From Rhizophagus irregularis (Eukaryota > Glomeromycota > Glomeromycetes > Glomerales > Glomeraceae): a stretch of DNA of 64,000 bases. Under the pieces are notes generated by a model. That model had not been told where the DNA came from, made no database searches, and saw nothing but the letters and a program-made list of their open reading frames with translations. Shown here piece by piece: positions 54,283 through 64,000 of the stretch. The stretch is taken from positions 2,108,001-2,172,000 of the forward strand of contig NC_089429.1 of the NCBI RefSeq assembly GCF_026210795.1. The letters run 5' to 3'. Both the position numbers and the translations under genes were made by a program. The number at the start of each line of letters is the position of its first letter. The stretch's first letter is position 1.

Positions 54283-56262
54283 GTTAGGCAAATCGTCATT
54301 TAATTCAAAAAGGTCTTGGTCGGGATTCAAATGAGTATCAATAAAAATTTGATGAATTTCTTCAGCAGATTTTTCCACACTGTAATGTGGTAATTCTTTT
54401 TTAGTCCTCCTCTTACCATATATCAACCAAGACTTGACCAAAAACATCCAACTGCATAAGGCGTGACAGTTAAGTGGTAATCCTTGTCCTCAGGAAAGCT
54501 ATCCTCAATGAATCAATGGAAGACCACCATTCATCTGGAGTTTCAGCTTCACCTACTTCAAGATTTTCTCTTTTACGATATTTTTTCATCTGATGCATTA
54601 ATTTTTTACGTTCGCTATTTTCCCCATCTTTATAAAAATTTCATCTGCTATCATATTAATAACAAATTTCCTCATGCTTTGTAAATACCTATTTTATTTT
54701 AATATAAAAAAATTTATAGATATTATAAAAAACTATTATACGAAACTATGAATACAATATAATAATATTCAAACCTACCGGTATAAGATGGTTTTAAAAA
54801 AAAGGCATAATAAATATAGATAAACAAGTTCATCAGAGCGGCGATTAAAAGTACGATATCATTGATTGGCAATTATTTCAATTGCTTTTGCAAGTCCAAG
54901 GAAACAATCGGCAAGAGTACAAGATTGTGACTCTAATGCTGCAATTGATTGTTTAATGGGGCGTAATGTAAATACCAATACACGCACGTCATCAAAAAAT
55001 GTAACACTGATAATACTGCTGTTGAAAGAATTCCGGGGTTTTCAGATTTTAACTAGATAAAAATCTAAAAAGTGAATATAGTTAATAAATGAAAAGTTCT
55101 AATCAAATAAATTTCATAATCTTACATTTTCTAAGGGTATTTTATGACGCATCTGCACAATCATACATCTTGTATCTACCCATTTTTTTAGTCCTCCACC
55201 ACTAATATCACAAGCCTTGGCCTCGTCTTTTAATGAAGATCCTTTTTTTTGTATTTAATTGAGAATAATATTAACAAAATAAACGAAAATAGATTTAAAT
55301 TACCTCCTTGATGGCTTTTTTTAAAATATGTTACTATAGTATTACATTTTGTTAAGATCTGATTTGCAAATGAAGTAGAGCAAATATCTTTTGAAATCAG
55401 ATTACTAGCATGTGCTATACAACGCACATTAAAGAATCTTCTTATATTTATCTACAACCATTTGTCGTGCATTTTGAACCTGAATCCGATACAATTGCCG
55501 AAAAATTTGCAGGTCCAATTTGGATATTATTTCATCAATTGTTTTGGCTAAAAATTCACCAGAATGACTAGAATGACTTTCGCTTGGTAGGCCCTTTAAA
55601 CACCACAGATATTCCTCATGATCAGGCGTATGAATCAAAAAATTCCAAATTGATTCATTTGCTGAGTTCGTCCATCCATCACAAGCCTATAAATTAAGAA
55701 TAAAAAATAAATTTAGTTTTATTAAATATTAATTGAATAATGTTATAATAAATAATAAATCTCACATAATGTTAGATTAGTTGTATTTTTTAATATCTTG
55801 ATAACTCGTGTGTTTAAAACTGTGATAAGAATTTACTGGAAAGTACTTCTTTGATGGAAGAGTGTGTCCTGGGCGTAAAGTCTTCAAAAACTTGATGAAA
55901 AACGGATTTTCAATTACATGCCATGCAATACCACATACTACAAAGCCTTTACACAAGCCCGATCAATTTCATGAATCCTTGCCTCAATAAACGTGACATT
56001 TCATGGAAATCAGATATTTTTGTCTGGATACCCAGTACTATCATTAAGTTTCGTTTTTTAGCTGCTACTTGTTCAAAATTAGTTTGGCTTTTGCAGCAAG
56101 ACGATTTTAAAAAAATTGTCTTGTATTAGCTGATACTCATTAGCAAAGTGTGCTTCCAAATCTTGTGGTGAGCCTTTTTTCCAAAAGTAATTACAGTATG
56201 CGCAAGTTGTTTCGTAATGGCTTTCTGATACTTTTGCACCTTGAATAGCATGAACTCCCCAT
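54283..56262 (-). pseudogene. hAT transposase pseudogene
   Basis: In order on the minus strand: a BED-like finger (TTCAYCNYFWKKGSPQDLEA, then HFANEYQ, where the last expected Cys is Tyr); IAWHVIENPFFIKFLKTLRP; a break; ACDGWTNSANESIWNF; HEEYLWCLKGLPSESHSSHS with GEFLAKTIDEII; RCIAHASNLISKDICSTSFA; KWVDTRCMIVQMRHKIP; RPIKQSIAALESQSCTLADC; and the C-terminal dimerisation motif WLIYGKRRTKKELP. This is the block order of hAT transposases (BED, DUF659-like, catalytic, hAT-C). Multiple stops and frame changes make it non-functional. Confidence 0.7.
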
Positions 56263-56479
56263 ACAAAGACTTAAAAAAGTAAAATTTGATTTTGTTGTTT
56301 AAATGAAAGGGGGAAAATAGGGGTTTATTTGCAATTAAACATGTGTATAAATACGAAAGATCTTTCGTGAGAAAATCATGAGCAAATGCATAAATTTAAC
56401 CACCAATAAAAATAATGCACGTGACAATTTCCACGTTTCGGTAGTTTCGCCAAGTTTCAGAAATTTCGCCAAGTTTAGG

Positions 56480-59111
56480 ATAAAAAAAAAAACTCTTTCC
56501 CCCTTTTTATTTTCTGTTAGTTTTCCGCAGTAATATTGCGATAGTTTTAATTTTTTAGTTTCTATTTGAAACGCTAAAGGGGACGAGGCCCAAGCGGGCG
56601 CCTTGGTCTCATACAAGGTTTTTAGTTCTCATTTTATCCCATACTAAGGGACTATGTCATCTTCACAATACAAGCAACCCAACTCTTCCTTGGCTTCATA
56701 CGAACCTTCGAAACCTTATCCGCAGTTGGACGGACACTCCGATAGCAGACGAAATATTCCTGAAGGCGGACTTGCTAAAGATAATGTTTCAGAGACGACT
56801 ATTAAACCACAGGATAACACACTTCCGACTATCATAGTCAAAGCTCCTTTACCTTCACCAATACTTTCGACCTTTTCTTTTTTGGTCTCTTTTGAAAAAT
56901 TTCACGTGACCGCTGCGTCCAAAGCAGGTTATAACAAGATCTACGAATGTAGGCGTTCAAAAAGTTTCTTTTTTGAGGTTGTCGATCAAATACCAGACAC
57001 CAATGAAATTCACCTGAAAATATACACAAATGATCATCATATGTCATCTACCCCAATTCGGTATTATTCCACAAGCAAATTACCTAATCATCGATTTCAA
57101 ATATCGAAATGCCTCACGCACTTTTTTTTACATCAACGAGTTATTCCTCGGCGTATTCAAAACAAATTTTTTAACATGATACGACTCAAGTTGTTGGATA
57201 GAATCAATTTGATAGCATCACGTGAAGGCAAAATCACGTGTAGCAATAATATCACCAAAACTTTTTTCAACTTCTCTTACAAACGATACAGATTTCACTT
57301 TGGTATCTATGTAGCTTGTAACCATCTACCTACAAAGAAGTTTCCCTATCAGAAGACAACACCATGCTGCATACCGTGCCCTTTTGTTAGAAATTTTAAT
57401 CGACACGCTTGTACTCAACACCATTCGGCTATCGTTCAAGTAACCGATACTCCTTCAGAAAATCAGGAGATTTCTGCACCTGTGAATAATATTATTCACC
57501 ATAAAAGTTTTCACGCCAATATCATTTATGAGAAATATAATAATAACTCGAGGTAAAAGATTTTTTCAAATCGATTGGGCATTTCCTATACAACGCGTTA
57601 TGAAGCGCACAACCTTGACTCAATTTTACCCCCTTATAAGGCTACCGGTCCTATGTACACCAAGATTTATGAAAATTTCTCTCGCACGTTAAGTTCTAAT
57701 CCACGTACGGCTGCACGGCAAAAAGCTCGTTTTGACCGATCTTGTCAACGTGTCTTTAATGTTAATAAACCTAAATCTGGAAGGGCTCTTAAACTCCGCC
57801 ATAAGATTAAACTTGCGAATCAAAGGAAGTTCCTTTTCTATCCACATCATAAGATTTCTAGACGGATTCCTCATTTAAAATTTAACATGGGATTGTTTAA
57901 ACGTTCCCCAACCGTTCCGTTATTCCGTTTTCCATATGATCGGAATTGTATTCTTTTACATCTTCCCAAAGATAGGATTTTTCCTCCTCATATTACTCCT
58001 GCATTACGCAGTGTCATCAACAATCAGGACTCAGATGAAGAGGATGCCTCTTCAGCCAATAACGGTCAGGATGATACATCAGAAAACTCCTATAGGGATT
58101 GGTATATTGCAAATCTTATTGATGAACATTGTGGTAAAGGTGCATCAGAGTACATGGATGCCATACACTTATTACAGGACTCTACAATTCAACTTTCCTT
58201 GAGAGACGCACATATGTTAGGTTTAGATGAAGATCGTATGAGTGAGATCAGAGCTCGTGATCGTCTTAACGAAAGGTTAAATGTCATCAAGGACATCAGG
58301 GACCACAATACTTCTGCCAAACATTATCTTAGGCGTACTAATGCTATGGAATTTTTCACTCAAATGAATGATAATTTTGATGACCGTATGGCTAGTATTC
58401 GCAAATTTGCGTATGGAATTTCTACGAAGAAAAGTGATGACAAACGTACAGTCGCATCAAGACGTCTTAACAAATTGATGACGAATTTTGGACAACAATT
58501 CCGGGATGAACACTACCCCTTTAAACCGTACCGCGCTATTATTCGTTCGAACGATATCCAATACGTAAAAGATGATTTCGGTGATACTTCCAATGACACC
58601 AAAATAATAGAACGTCGCCTAAAAAAGCGTCATGCCAGACTTAATCATTATAACAATTATGGCGATTTTATGCCTCTAACAAAGAAACTTTGTATTTTCG
58701 ATTGTAGGGACACTAAAGAAGAAGACTTCTTACCCGCTAATATAGATTTAATTTTTCAATTTCGTATTTGAATTAGTTTAGTTTCTATATTTTGTAATTC
58801 ATTTTTTGAATTTTTAGGTTCGTATTATGATAGATATTAACAATTACAAACAGTGTGAATCATTCCACCTATGACAGTACTTACAGGTGGCGACCTTGAT
58901 GGTTGAAAGAAAAGTACGGGTTAATTAGTTCGCTTTTTAATTGAGTTCATTGGTTCCTTTCTGGTAGGGGAGGGGATCATCCTGGTTCGTTGGATTTAAA
59001 GAAGTTCGGGTCCGTCTTCGGGGGGATGATAGCTAGAAGTAGGATAGCACGGTTACGTATATGTCCTGTTAATAGTCTGTCCGTCTTCACATAAAATAAA
59101 ATAAATAAAAT
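56480..59111 (+). mobile_element. RT-less retroposon inserted in the hAT element
   Basis: Flanked by TTTCGCCAAGTTTAGG (56464-56479) and TTTCACCAAGTTTAGG (59115-59130), a 16-bp target duplication with one mismatch. The right end is an A-rich tail (AAAATAAAATAAATAAAAT), the left end begins without structure, and there is one long plus-strand ORF region. A long target duplication plus an A-rich 3' tail indicates LINE-type target-primed insertion. No reverse transcriptase is encoded, so it would need help in trans. Confidence 0.65.
56654..58771 (+). CDS. ORF of the retroposon, interrupted by one in-frame TAA (301 + 404 codons)
   Basis: ATG 56654 opens a frame that reaches TAA at 57554-57556; the same frame then continues without another stop to TGA at 58769-58771. 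The downstream half has no upstream ATG of its own nearby, so this looks like one protein of about 705 residues with a nonsense codon, or a readthrough case (TAA AAG). The first half is Pro/Ser-rich, then has a compact region (FEVVDQIPDTNEIHLKIYTN) and a Cys/His cluster (CCIPCPFVRNFNRHACTQHH) that could be a zinc knuckle. The second half is basic, with RQKARFDRSCQRVF and SGRALKLRHKIKLANQRKFL, an acidic DSDEEDASS patch and helices. No endonuclease, RT or RNase H motif is seen. It may be an ORF1-like nucleic-acid-binding protein. The base composition is clearly less AT-rich than its surroundings. Confidence 0.55.
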
Positions 59112-59224
59112 AAATTTCACCAAGTTTAGGCAGTTTCGAAATGGCCGAAACTGGAACTAAAAATTGACGAAACGTTTCGCCAGTCATAAAACAGTTTCGG
59201 CTTTCGCTTTCGCCCGAAACATTA

Positions 59225-59526
59225 ATATAACATACTCTATGATTTCAAAAGATTTCCGAACAGTAAACTTTACATTCGTAATAATTATCATTATATTTTA
59301 CAATTAAAAAAATAAATGGGAGCGTTCAAAATAAAATATTAAAATTCAAATATTTTTTTTTTAATAAAACAACTAATAAGTTTAATAAATTGAAAATTTC
59401 AAAATTATTTTGGAGATAAATATAAAAAATTTAAAAATTTAACAGTAAGATTTAAAAGTATTTAAAGCTAACTTTATTTATAGTGATAATATAAAATAAA
59501 ATAAATTAAATAAATAACTAATAAGT
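59225..59526. other. Intergenic region
   Basis: AT-rich 3' flank of the minus-strand F-box gene; nothing else seen. Confidence 0.45.
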
Positions 59527-61173
59527 TTATTTTATAATAAAATCATAAACATCAATAACCGAATCATTATAATTTAGAACTTGAATATCATATAATTGAA
59601 ATTCCTTTACTTCATCTTTCAAAGAAAACAAATCAACACTTTTTTCATGAAAAATACCTGAAATAGCTAAATATTTAACTCTTTTCTTTTTCATTATATA
59701 TTCTTTTATATAGGGTAAAATATCTTGACTTCCATCATCCTTTGCATTTCTAATTGCCAATTTTTTAATAAAAGTATTTTGAGAATTTTTTAAGAATATT
59801 TCTAAATCACTTTCATTAATTATAAGATTTAAATATTCTAATTTAAGAGGAAGAATTTGTCCTAAATTTTGTAATACAGTTGAATTAAATTTAATATCAC
59901 CAAAAACTTGAAAGATAATAGAGGAATCAATAATAAGATAATCAAGATTTTGCTTAATATTTTTAATTAAATCGAATATTAAATTAATATTCTTATAATG
60001 TAGTTGAATAGATAAAAATTTAATATTGCTACAATATAATTTGATTGGTTGTAATAATTGTTGTAATCCAAATTTTGGAATTCTAAAATTTTCTAAATAA
60101 TTGCCAGATTTTTGTATTAATGGATCTAACAATTCATCTATGTGATTCAAAATTAAAGATTTTAATTTAAATGGTTTTGTAACATTATTAATTTGTTGAA
60201 TAAATTTAGAATCTAGGAAATAACAATAAACAATATGAATTGATTCTAAAACATTCAAATGATTAAATAATTCACTTAGAATATTTATATTTCTAAAATC
60301 AATAGAATAAAATATAATTGTATTTAATGTGTTTGAACAATTAGGATTTTTTAATGATAATAATAGAGATAAAGGGGTACTATAATCATAACCAAATGTA
60401 ATCTTTTTAAGATTTTCTTGAAGTTTAATCATTTGTGATAAAATTTTTTCGATTATTGGATGACTATTATTTATAATTGGAAGTAGAAAATGAAATGATG
60501 AAATTGAATTACAATTAGAGCAGAGAAATTCCAAAAATTTTGTTATATTATCAGTTATTTCAATCAAATCAAGTGTTAAATTTTTAATATTAAAAAAGAA
60601 ATTTGTATTTTGTAAAATTAATTCAAAAGTCGTATCAAAACATTCAGTTTCTTTATAACTATCTATTGTAATTCCAAAACTATGCAAATTAACTTCATTT
60701 TTAATGAATATTAGAAAAAATGATTTAAAAATTAGGTTTGTAAAGTTTGATATTTGTGAAGCTGATAAATTAATATTTCGCATAGAATAATTGGAATGTT
60801 GCCCTCTTGTTATTGAAATACTGGTAATCCATTTACCAATAGTATTACAAACTTTATATGTATCTAAATGTTGAATAAATTTAGGATAATTAAATAATGT
60901 ATTTGAAGGAAATATGTCATTATGAATTACATATTCATTTAATTTTGTTTTATCATCATTACTGAAATTACTCAAATAAATTTCAATAAAACGATAATTT
61001 TTAGGGGATTTAATTGAAAATGGATCTTCCCATAATAATGGGATTGCTAAACGACACCATAATCTATTAACTAATATGCATGAATGTAATGTTTTATAAT
61101 CATAATGAAAATATTGTATGACTTCGTTTAATAACTCAGGCAAATCTCCTGAAAAAAATTTTAAACATGCCAT
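59527..61173 (-). CDS. F-box/LRR-type protein (548 aa), paralogue of the 7.6-kb gene
   Basis: Open from ATG 61173. The N-terminus (MACLKFFSGDLPELLNEVIQ, then YKTLHSCILVNRLWCRLAIP and LLWEDPF) is nearly the same as in the gene at 7567-9231. Similarity runs to the end, including KPFKLKSL, QKSGNYLENF, KNSQNTFIKKL and the C-terminal IKEYIMKKKRVKYLAIS. Differences are spread along the LRR part, as expected for receptor-type repeats under diversification. Frame intact and intronless. The upstream polypurine box and AGAAGTTACG are shared with the paralogue, which suggests duplication of gene plus promoter rather than retroposition. Confidence 0.85.
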   Translation of the reverse strand: MACLKFFSGDLPELLNEVIQYFHYDYKTLHSCILVNRLWCRLAIPLLWEDPFSIKSPKNYRFIEIYLSNFSNDDKTKLNEYVIHNDIFPSNTLFNYPKFIQHLDTYKVCNTIGKWITSISITRGQHSNYSMRNINLSASQISNFTNLIFKSFFLIFIKNEVNLHSFGITIDSYKETECFDTTFELILQNTNFFFNIKNLTLDLIEITDNITKFLEFLCSNCNSISSFHFLLPIINNSHPIIEKILSQMIKLQENLKKITFGYDYSTPLSLLLSLKNPNCSNTLNTIIFYSIDFRNINILSELFNHLNVLESIHIVYCYFLDSKFIQQINNVTKPFKLKSLILNHIDELLDPLIQKSGNYLENFRIPKFGLQQLLQPIKLYCSNIKFLSIQLHYKNINLIFDLIKNIKQNLDYLIIDSSIIFQVFGDIKFNSTVLQNLGQILPLKLEYLNLIINESDLEIFLKNSQNTFIKKLAIRNAKDDGSQDILPYIKEYIMKKKRVKYLAISGIFHEKSVDLFSLKDEVKEFQLYDIQVLNYNDSVIDVYDFIIK

Positions 61174-61932
61174 GTTAAATGAAAAGAGAAAGGAAAGAAA
61201 AGGGATGTTGAAATTAACTAGAAGTTACGTTAAGTTTATTATGTGAATTTCGGAGCAGCACTCCGTTTGTCGCACAAATTATGTCAAGCTTACATTTGCA
61301 CATGATGACATGATCACTATATATGAACTTCTTTGTAAATCATGTGATAATCACATATCACATGTTTATGATTTAAATGGACATAATTTGCCTTTAAGGA
61401 ATTAGCGTAACTTCCTTTTTTCTATGCACCTGCCACATGTTTCTGACGTAATTTGAAAAATAAAAATAAAAATTTGGTTCGATATAGACATTAAGCATTT
61501 TATTCAAATGCATTTTACTTTTGAAAATCACTATCTCATCCATGAAGTAAATCACTTTTTGATCGGCATCATTTTGTCGAATTTACAATTACTCATTTAA
61601 TACATTGTCTAAATAAATTGTTAATATTAGTATACATAACTGATAAGATAATTATTACTATTTACCTTTAATTAGAAAATGGATTTTGAATTTCTGATAA
61701 AAATATAAACGTTCTGTGATCATATCTTTTCGTTACGAAAATCGATCTCGTAGGTATCCATATCATAAAAGTTTCTTTTAAAAAACAAAAAGTGGAGGTT
61801 TACTACATGGAGAAGCTATTTCCTTGACTACTCCAAAGAATACCGTTCTAGGATAGAAATAAAGGCATGTTCATAAACGAGTCTTTTTGGAGTTGTTTAA
61901 GTTAGATCGGATTTATGCAGAATTTTAATAAT
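61174..61932. promoter_or_regulatory. Upstream region of the second F-box gene
   Basis: Begins with GAAAAGAGAAAGGAAAGAAAAG and TAGAAGTTACG, matching the other F-box gene. Further right several near-palindromic TCACATGATGACATGA / AATCATGTGATAATCACATA sequences occur at 61295-61370. No ORF. Confidence 0.4.
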
Positions 61933-62415
61933 AGGACCCAGAAATATATATATAAGGATTAGGTGGCGAAAATTTTTTTACTATGAGCAGTACGCAGAGA
62001 CTTTTTAAATGAGTAGTACGCATAATTGACACCTGGTATTGAAAATCCTGCAAAAATACGCAAATAAAATTTCAGACATTAAGTTATTAATTATTTTATC
62101 ATTACTTCTATATTATTTATAAAACAAAATACTTTTAAATGTGAGAAAATAGAATTTATTCTAATTTACCATTTTTTCAATAATATTTTTCTAAAATTTT
62201 ACTTTTTAACCCTTAGAATTTCTTCAATTAATACTAAATATTACAATGCGGTTAACGTACAGTAAATATATAGATTAGCCAAATTTAGGCCAAAAATACG
62301 CAAACTAATTTTTTATATATAAAAAATTTCGGTAAAAAATACACAATTTTGATGACCTAACTATGGATGGAAAAATACTCTGTCTAATTTCACTATATAT
62401 ATATTTCTGGGTCCT
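61933..62415. mobile_element. 483-bp inverted-repeat element, AGGACCCAGAAATATATATA ends
   Basis: The ends AGGACCCAGAAATATATATA and TATATATATTTCTGGGTCCT are perfect inverted repeats of about 20 bp, with further similarity inward. It is related to the 213-bp element at 52524. The flanking duplication is unclear. No ORF. Confidence 0.7.
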
Positions 62416-63283
62416 ATCTTAATTGGAAGTGGAAGACTGAAAAAAAACCCATCGTAAAAGTTTAATTTATGATACGGGATAATCATATGATTTATGCAGA
62501 TATTTCATATTTCTGGGTTGCAATGTGACTTATTTTTTTCGCTTTTTGACTAAAAGTCCAAGTACAATCATATATCTATGATACAGGAAAGTTTGAGTTA
62601 AATCACAGTAAAACAAAATAAGTTTATATTCAGATTATTAAAAAAATGAACACAAACTTATTTGTTCTCTGAAACACAAATTTTCACAGTTCTTTACATG
62701 AGAAAAATAAATAAATATCTGACTATTTCATATAATTTATTTATAATGAATTTTTAGCATGTTAAAAATTAGAATCTTTTTAACAGGAACGAATACTTTC
62801 ACTTTTTGAGAATATAATGTTTATATGAATCAAAAATATCACATGAACCAAATTGATTAACTGCACATCTTGTATATATTTATTAAAAATTGAAACATCA
62901 AAGCGTTTTTTAAAAACTCGGCATGACACGATCACTTCACCACTCCGATCCCTCCAACCTCACAAATATTGGACTTCTCATTAAATAAAAATGAATGATT
63001 ACGGCTAATTGTTTATATGAATTTTTTGAATATTTAGAGGAATATGAAACATTTTACATTCAAATTTGTTTTGATTATCTTTGGTGTAAGAGTTCTGCGA
63101 AAATTTAGCGGAGATATTATTTGGAAATCCTGGAAGCTTTTATCAGCAAAATTCATTGAAGGTGACAACATCAATTCCGAGTACATTAATCGCTTGTATT
63201 TCAAACTTAAAAATCCTGATACTTGCCCTAATAACTGGAACTAAATATAATTAATTGACTTTATGAAAAACGTTTAACCTTGT
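62416..63283. other. Intergenic region with one weak ORF
   Basis: The plus-strand ORF at 63044-63244 (66 codons; FIEGDNINSEYINRLYFKLK) is coding-like in composition but too short to name. Nothing else seen. Confidence 0.35.
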
Positions 63284-63530
63284 CGGACCATTTTCTGAAT
63301 ACCATTTTCCTGAATATACCTTTTCCTGAATCCAATTTTCTGAATGCCTATTTCCAGAAATTGATCATTTCCTGAAACTCTATTTTACCGAATGCCAATT
63401 TCCCGAATCTCAATTTCTGGAATTATATGAAACATCCAATTTCCCGAATTCTTTTATCCTGAATTATTTTATCCCAAATTCCAATATCATGAACCCTGAT
63501 ATTCTGAATAGACATTTTACTGAATTTAAT
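63284..63530. repeat. Short degenerate tandem repeat, CCTGAATxCCATTTT type
   Basis: About fifteen diverged copies of a 15-18-bp motif (TTTCCTGAATACCA, TTTCCCGAATCTCA). In design it resembles the CGAAATG arms of the foldback element at 44.2 kb, though the sequence differs. Confidence 0.65.
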
Positions 63531-63699
63531 ATTATTTTATATAATTTTACATCATAAATTAGAATTATTAATTTCATAAACTCAACCTTTATTTTATTTA
63601 GTATACTAATCAATAAATTATATATAATGTATATAAATATAATATGTAATAAACTAACTTGTATTAAAACAAATACTTAAAATAAATAATGTAATCCAA

Positions 63700-63903
63700 A
63701 ATCAATGTATATGGATATTTGTATACAAAAGAAAAAAAATATAAACCAAAGATATTATTGGTCTTGTGAGTTCAGAAAAAAGTATAACTGACTTAGAGGG
63801 TGAGGAACACATATTGATAAGTACTAAAGAACATAGTCATGCACCTAAAGCTAACAGAGTTGATGTAGTCAAAACACTTGATATAATAAAGGAATATTTT
63901 TAA
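63700..63903 (+). pseudogene. FLYWCH-type zinc-finger remnant
   Basis: One frame gives GYLYTKEKKYKPK, a second YYWSCEFRKKYN and a stop, and a third LEGEEHILISTKEHSHAPKA with NRVDVVKTLDIIKEYF. Put in order these follow the FLYWCH pattern: G..Y, YW.C and a final H.H.P. Such fingers commonly precede MULE transposases. At least one frameshift is needed, and it ends soon after the finger. Confidence 0.45.
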
Positions 63904-64000
63904 TGCTTTCTATTGCAACAAATTGATGTGTGGAAATTTTAACTATACTAGCTAGATAATTATTCATAGTATGTAAAAGTAATAAATTAGTGTAAAATTT
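63904..64000. other. Window end
   Basis: No feature visible; the FLYWCH relic may continue as a degraded transposase beyond the window. Confidence 0.3.

Larger units (their letters stand above)
53838..59224 (-). mobile_element. Decayed hAT transposon holding a retroposon
   Basis: Inverted-repeat ends TAGTGTTTCGGGCAAAACCG at 53838 and GCCCGAAACATTA ending at 59224, with many GAAAC/GTTTC subterminal motifs on both sides. Between them is a minus-strand transposase pseudogene (about 56262-54283) and a 2.6-kb insertion (56480-59111). I found no matching 8-bp target duplication at these borders, so they are approximate. Confidence 0.6.

Noticed and set aside
57575-57577. TTG at 57575 as start of an independent second ORF
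   Set aside because: It lies six codons after an in-frame TAA of the first ORF; the two halves are better read as one ORF with a stop codon.
53830-59232. 8-bp target duplication for the hAT element at 53.8-59.2 kb
   Set aside because: Left flank ATCCATTT and right flank ATATAACA do not match; the borders given rest only on the inverted ends.

Overview
This AT-rich window has no rRNA or tRNA gene that I could see. It looks like a fungal nuclear genome, most probably an arbuscular mycorrhizal fungus of the Rhizophagus type (Glomeromycotina). That is an inference from short GT-AG introns, homopolymer-rich spacers, the host gene families (F-box/LRR, short LRR, BTB-TLDc, TRP-like channel with an N-terminal propeller-like region) and dense hAT, MULE, LINE and Ty3 remains.

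Layout. 1-5 kb is almost all tandem repeats: an 80-bp hairpin repeat, a 54-bp minisatellite with a 292-bp higher-order period, an array whose minus strand reads as repeated splice acceptor / ~40-50-bp mini-exon / GTAAGTA donor, then a 19-bp pyrimidine repeat. A broken multi-exon gene follows (5.4-6.5 kb). Next come an F-box-type gene (7.6-9.2 kb, minus) and an LRR gene (10.7-11.6 kb, plus).

13.6-28.1 kb is a nest of transposons. A MULE-like remnant was hit by a non-autonomous hAT-like element (8-bp target duplication GCTCAATG). That element was later hit by a 12.8-kb Ty3/gypsy LTR retrotransposon with near-identical 649-bp LTRs and a 4-bp duplication GCGT. The retrotransposon (minus strand) carries an accessory ORF, a decayed second gag-like piece, a very large Gag, a protease joined to Gag through an in-frame UGA-CUA, an RT-RNase H protein with a C-terminal P-loop kinase domain resembling thymidylate/deoxynucleoside kinases, a 50-codon ORF and an integrase. 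The kinase fusion is the most unusual thing in the window.

29.8-30.5 kb holds a second mini-exon array. 31.4-35.7 kb is an intact eight-exon gene for a TRP-like channel whose spliced length I could close exactly (1229 aa). 37.3-39.6 kb is a LINE relic (RNase H end) split by a 428-bp hAT MITE of the same family as the 13.6-kb element. 40-42 kb has two unassigned small ORFs. 42.3-43.7 kb is a divergent F-box-type gene, 44.2-45.2 kb a foldback-like element, and 47.7-49.1 kb a two-exon BTB-TLDc gene. 53.8-59.2 kb is a decayed hAT transposon holding a 2.6-kb RT-less retroposon. 59.5-61.2 kb is a close paralogue of the first F-box gene. Two small inverted-repeat elements starting AGGACCC lie at 52.5 and 61.9 kb, and a FLYWCH finger relic closes the window.

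Host genes here are separate units. Those that work together are the retrotransposon ORFs: Gag particle, protease, RT-RNase H-kinase and integrase.
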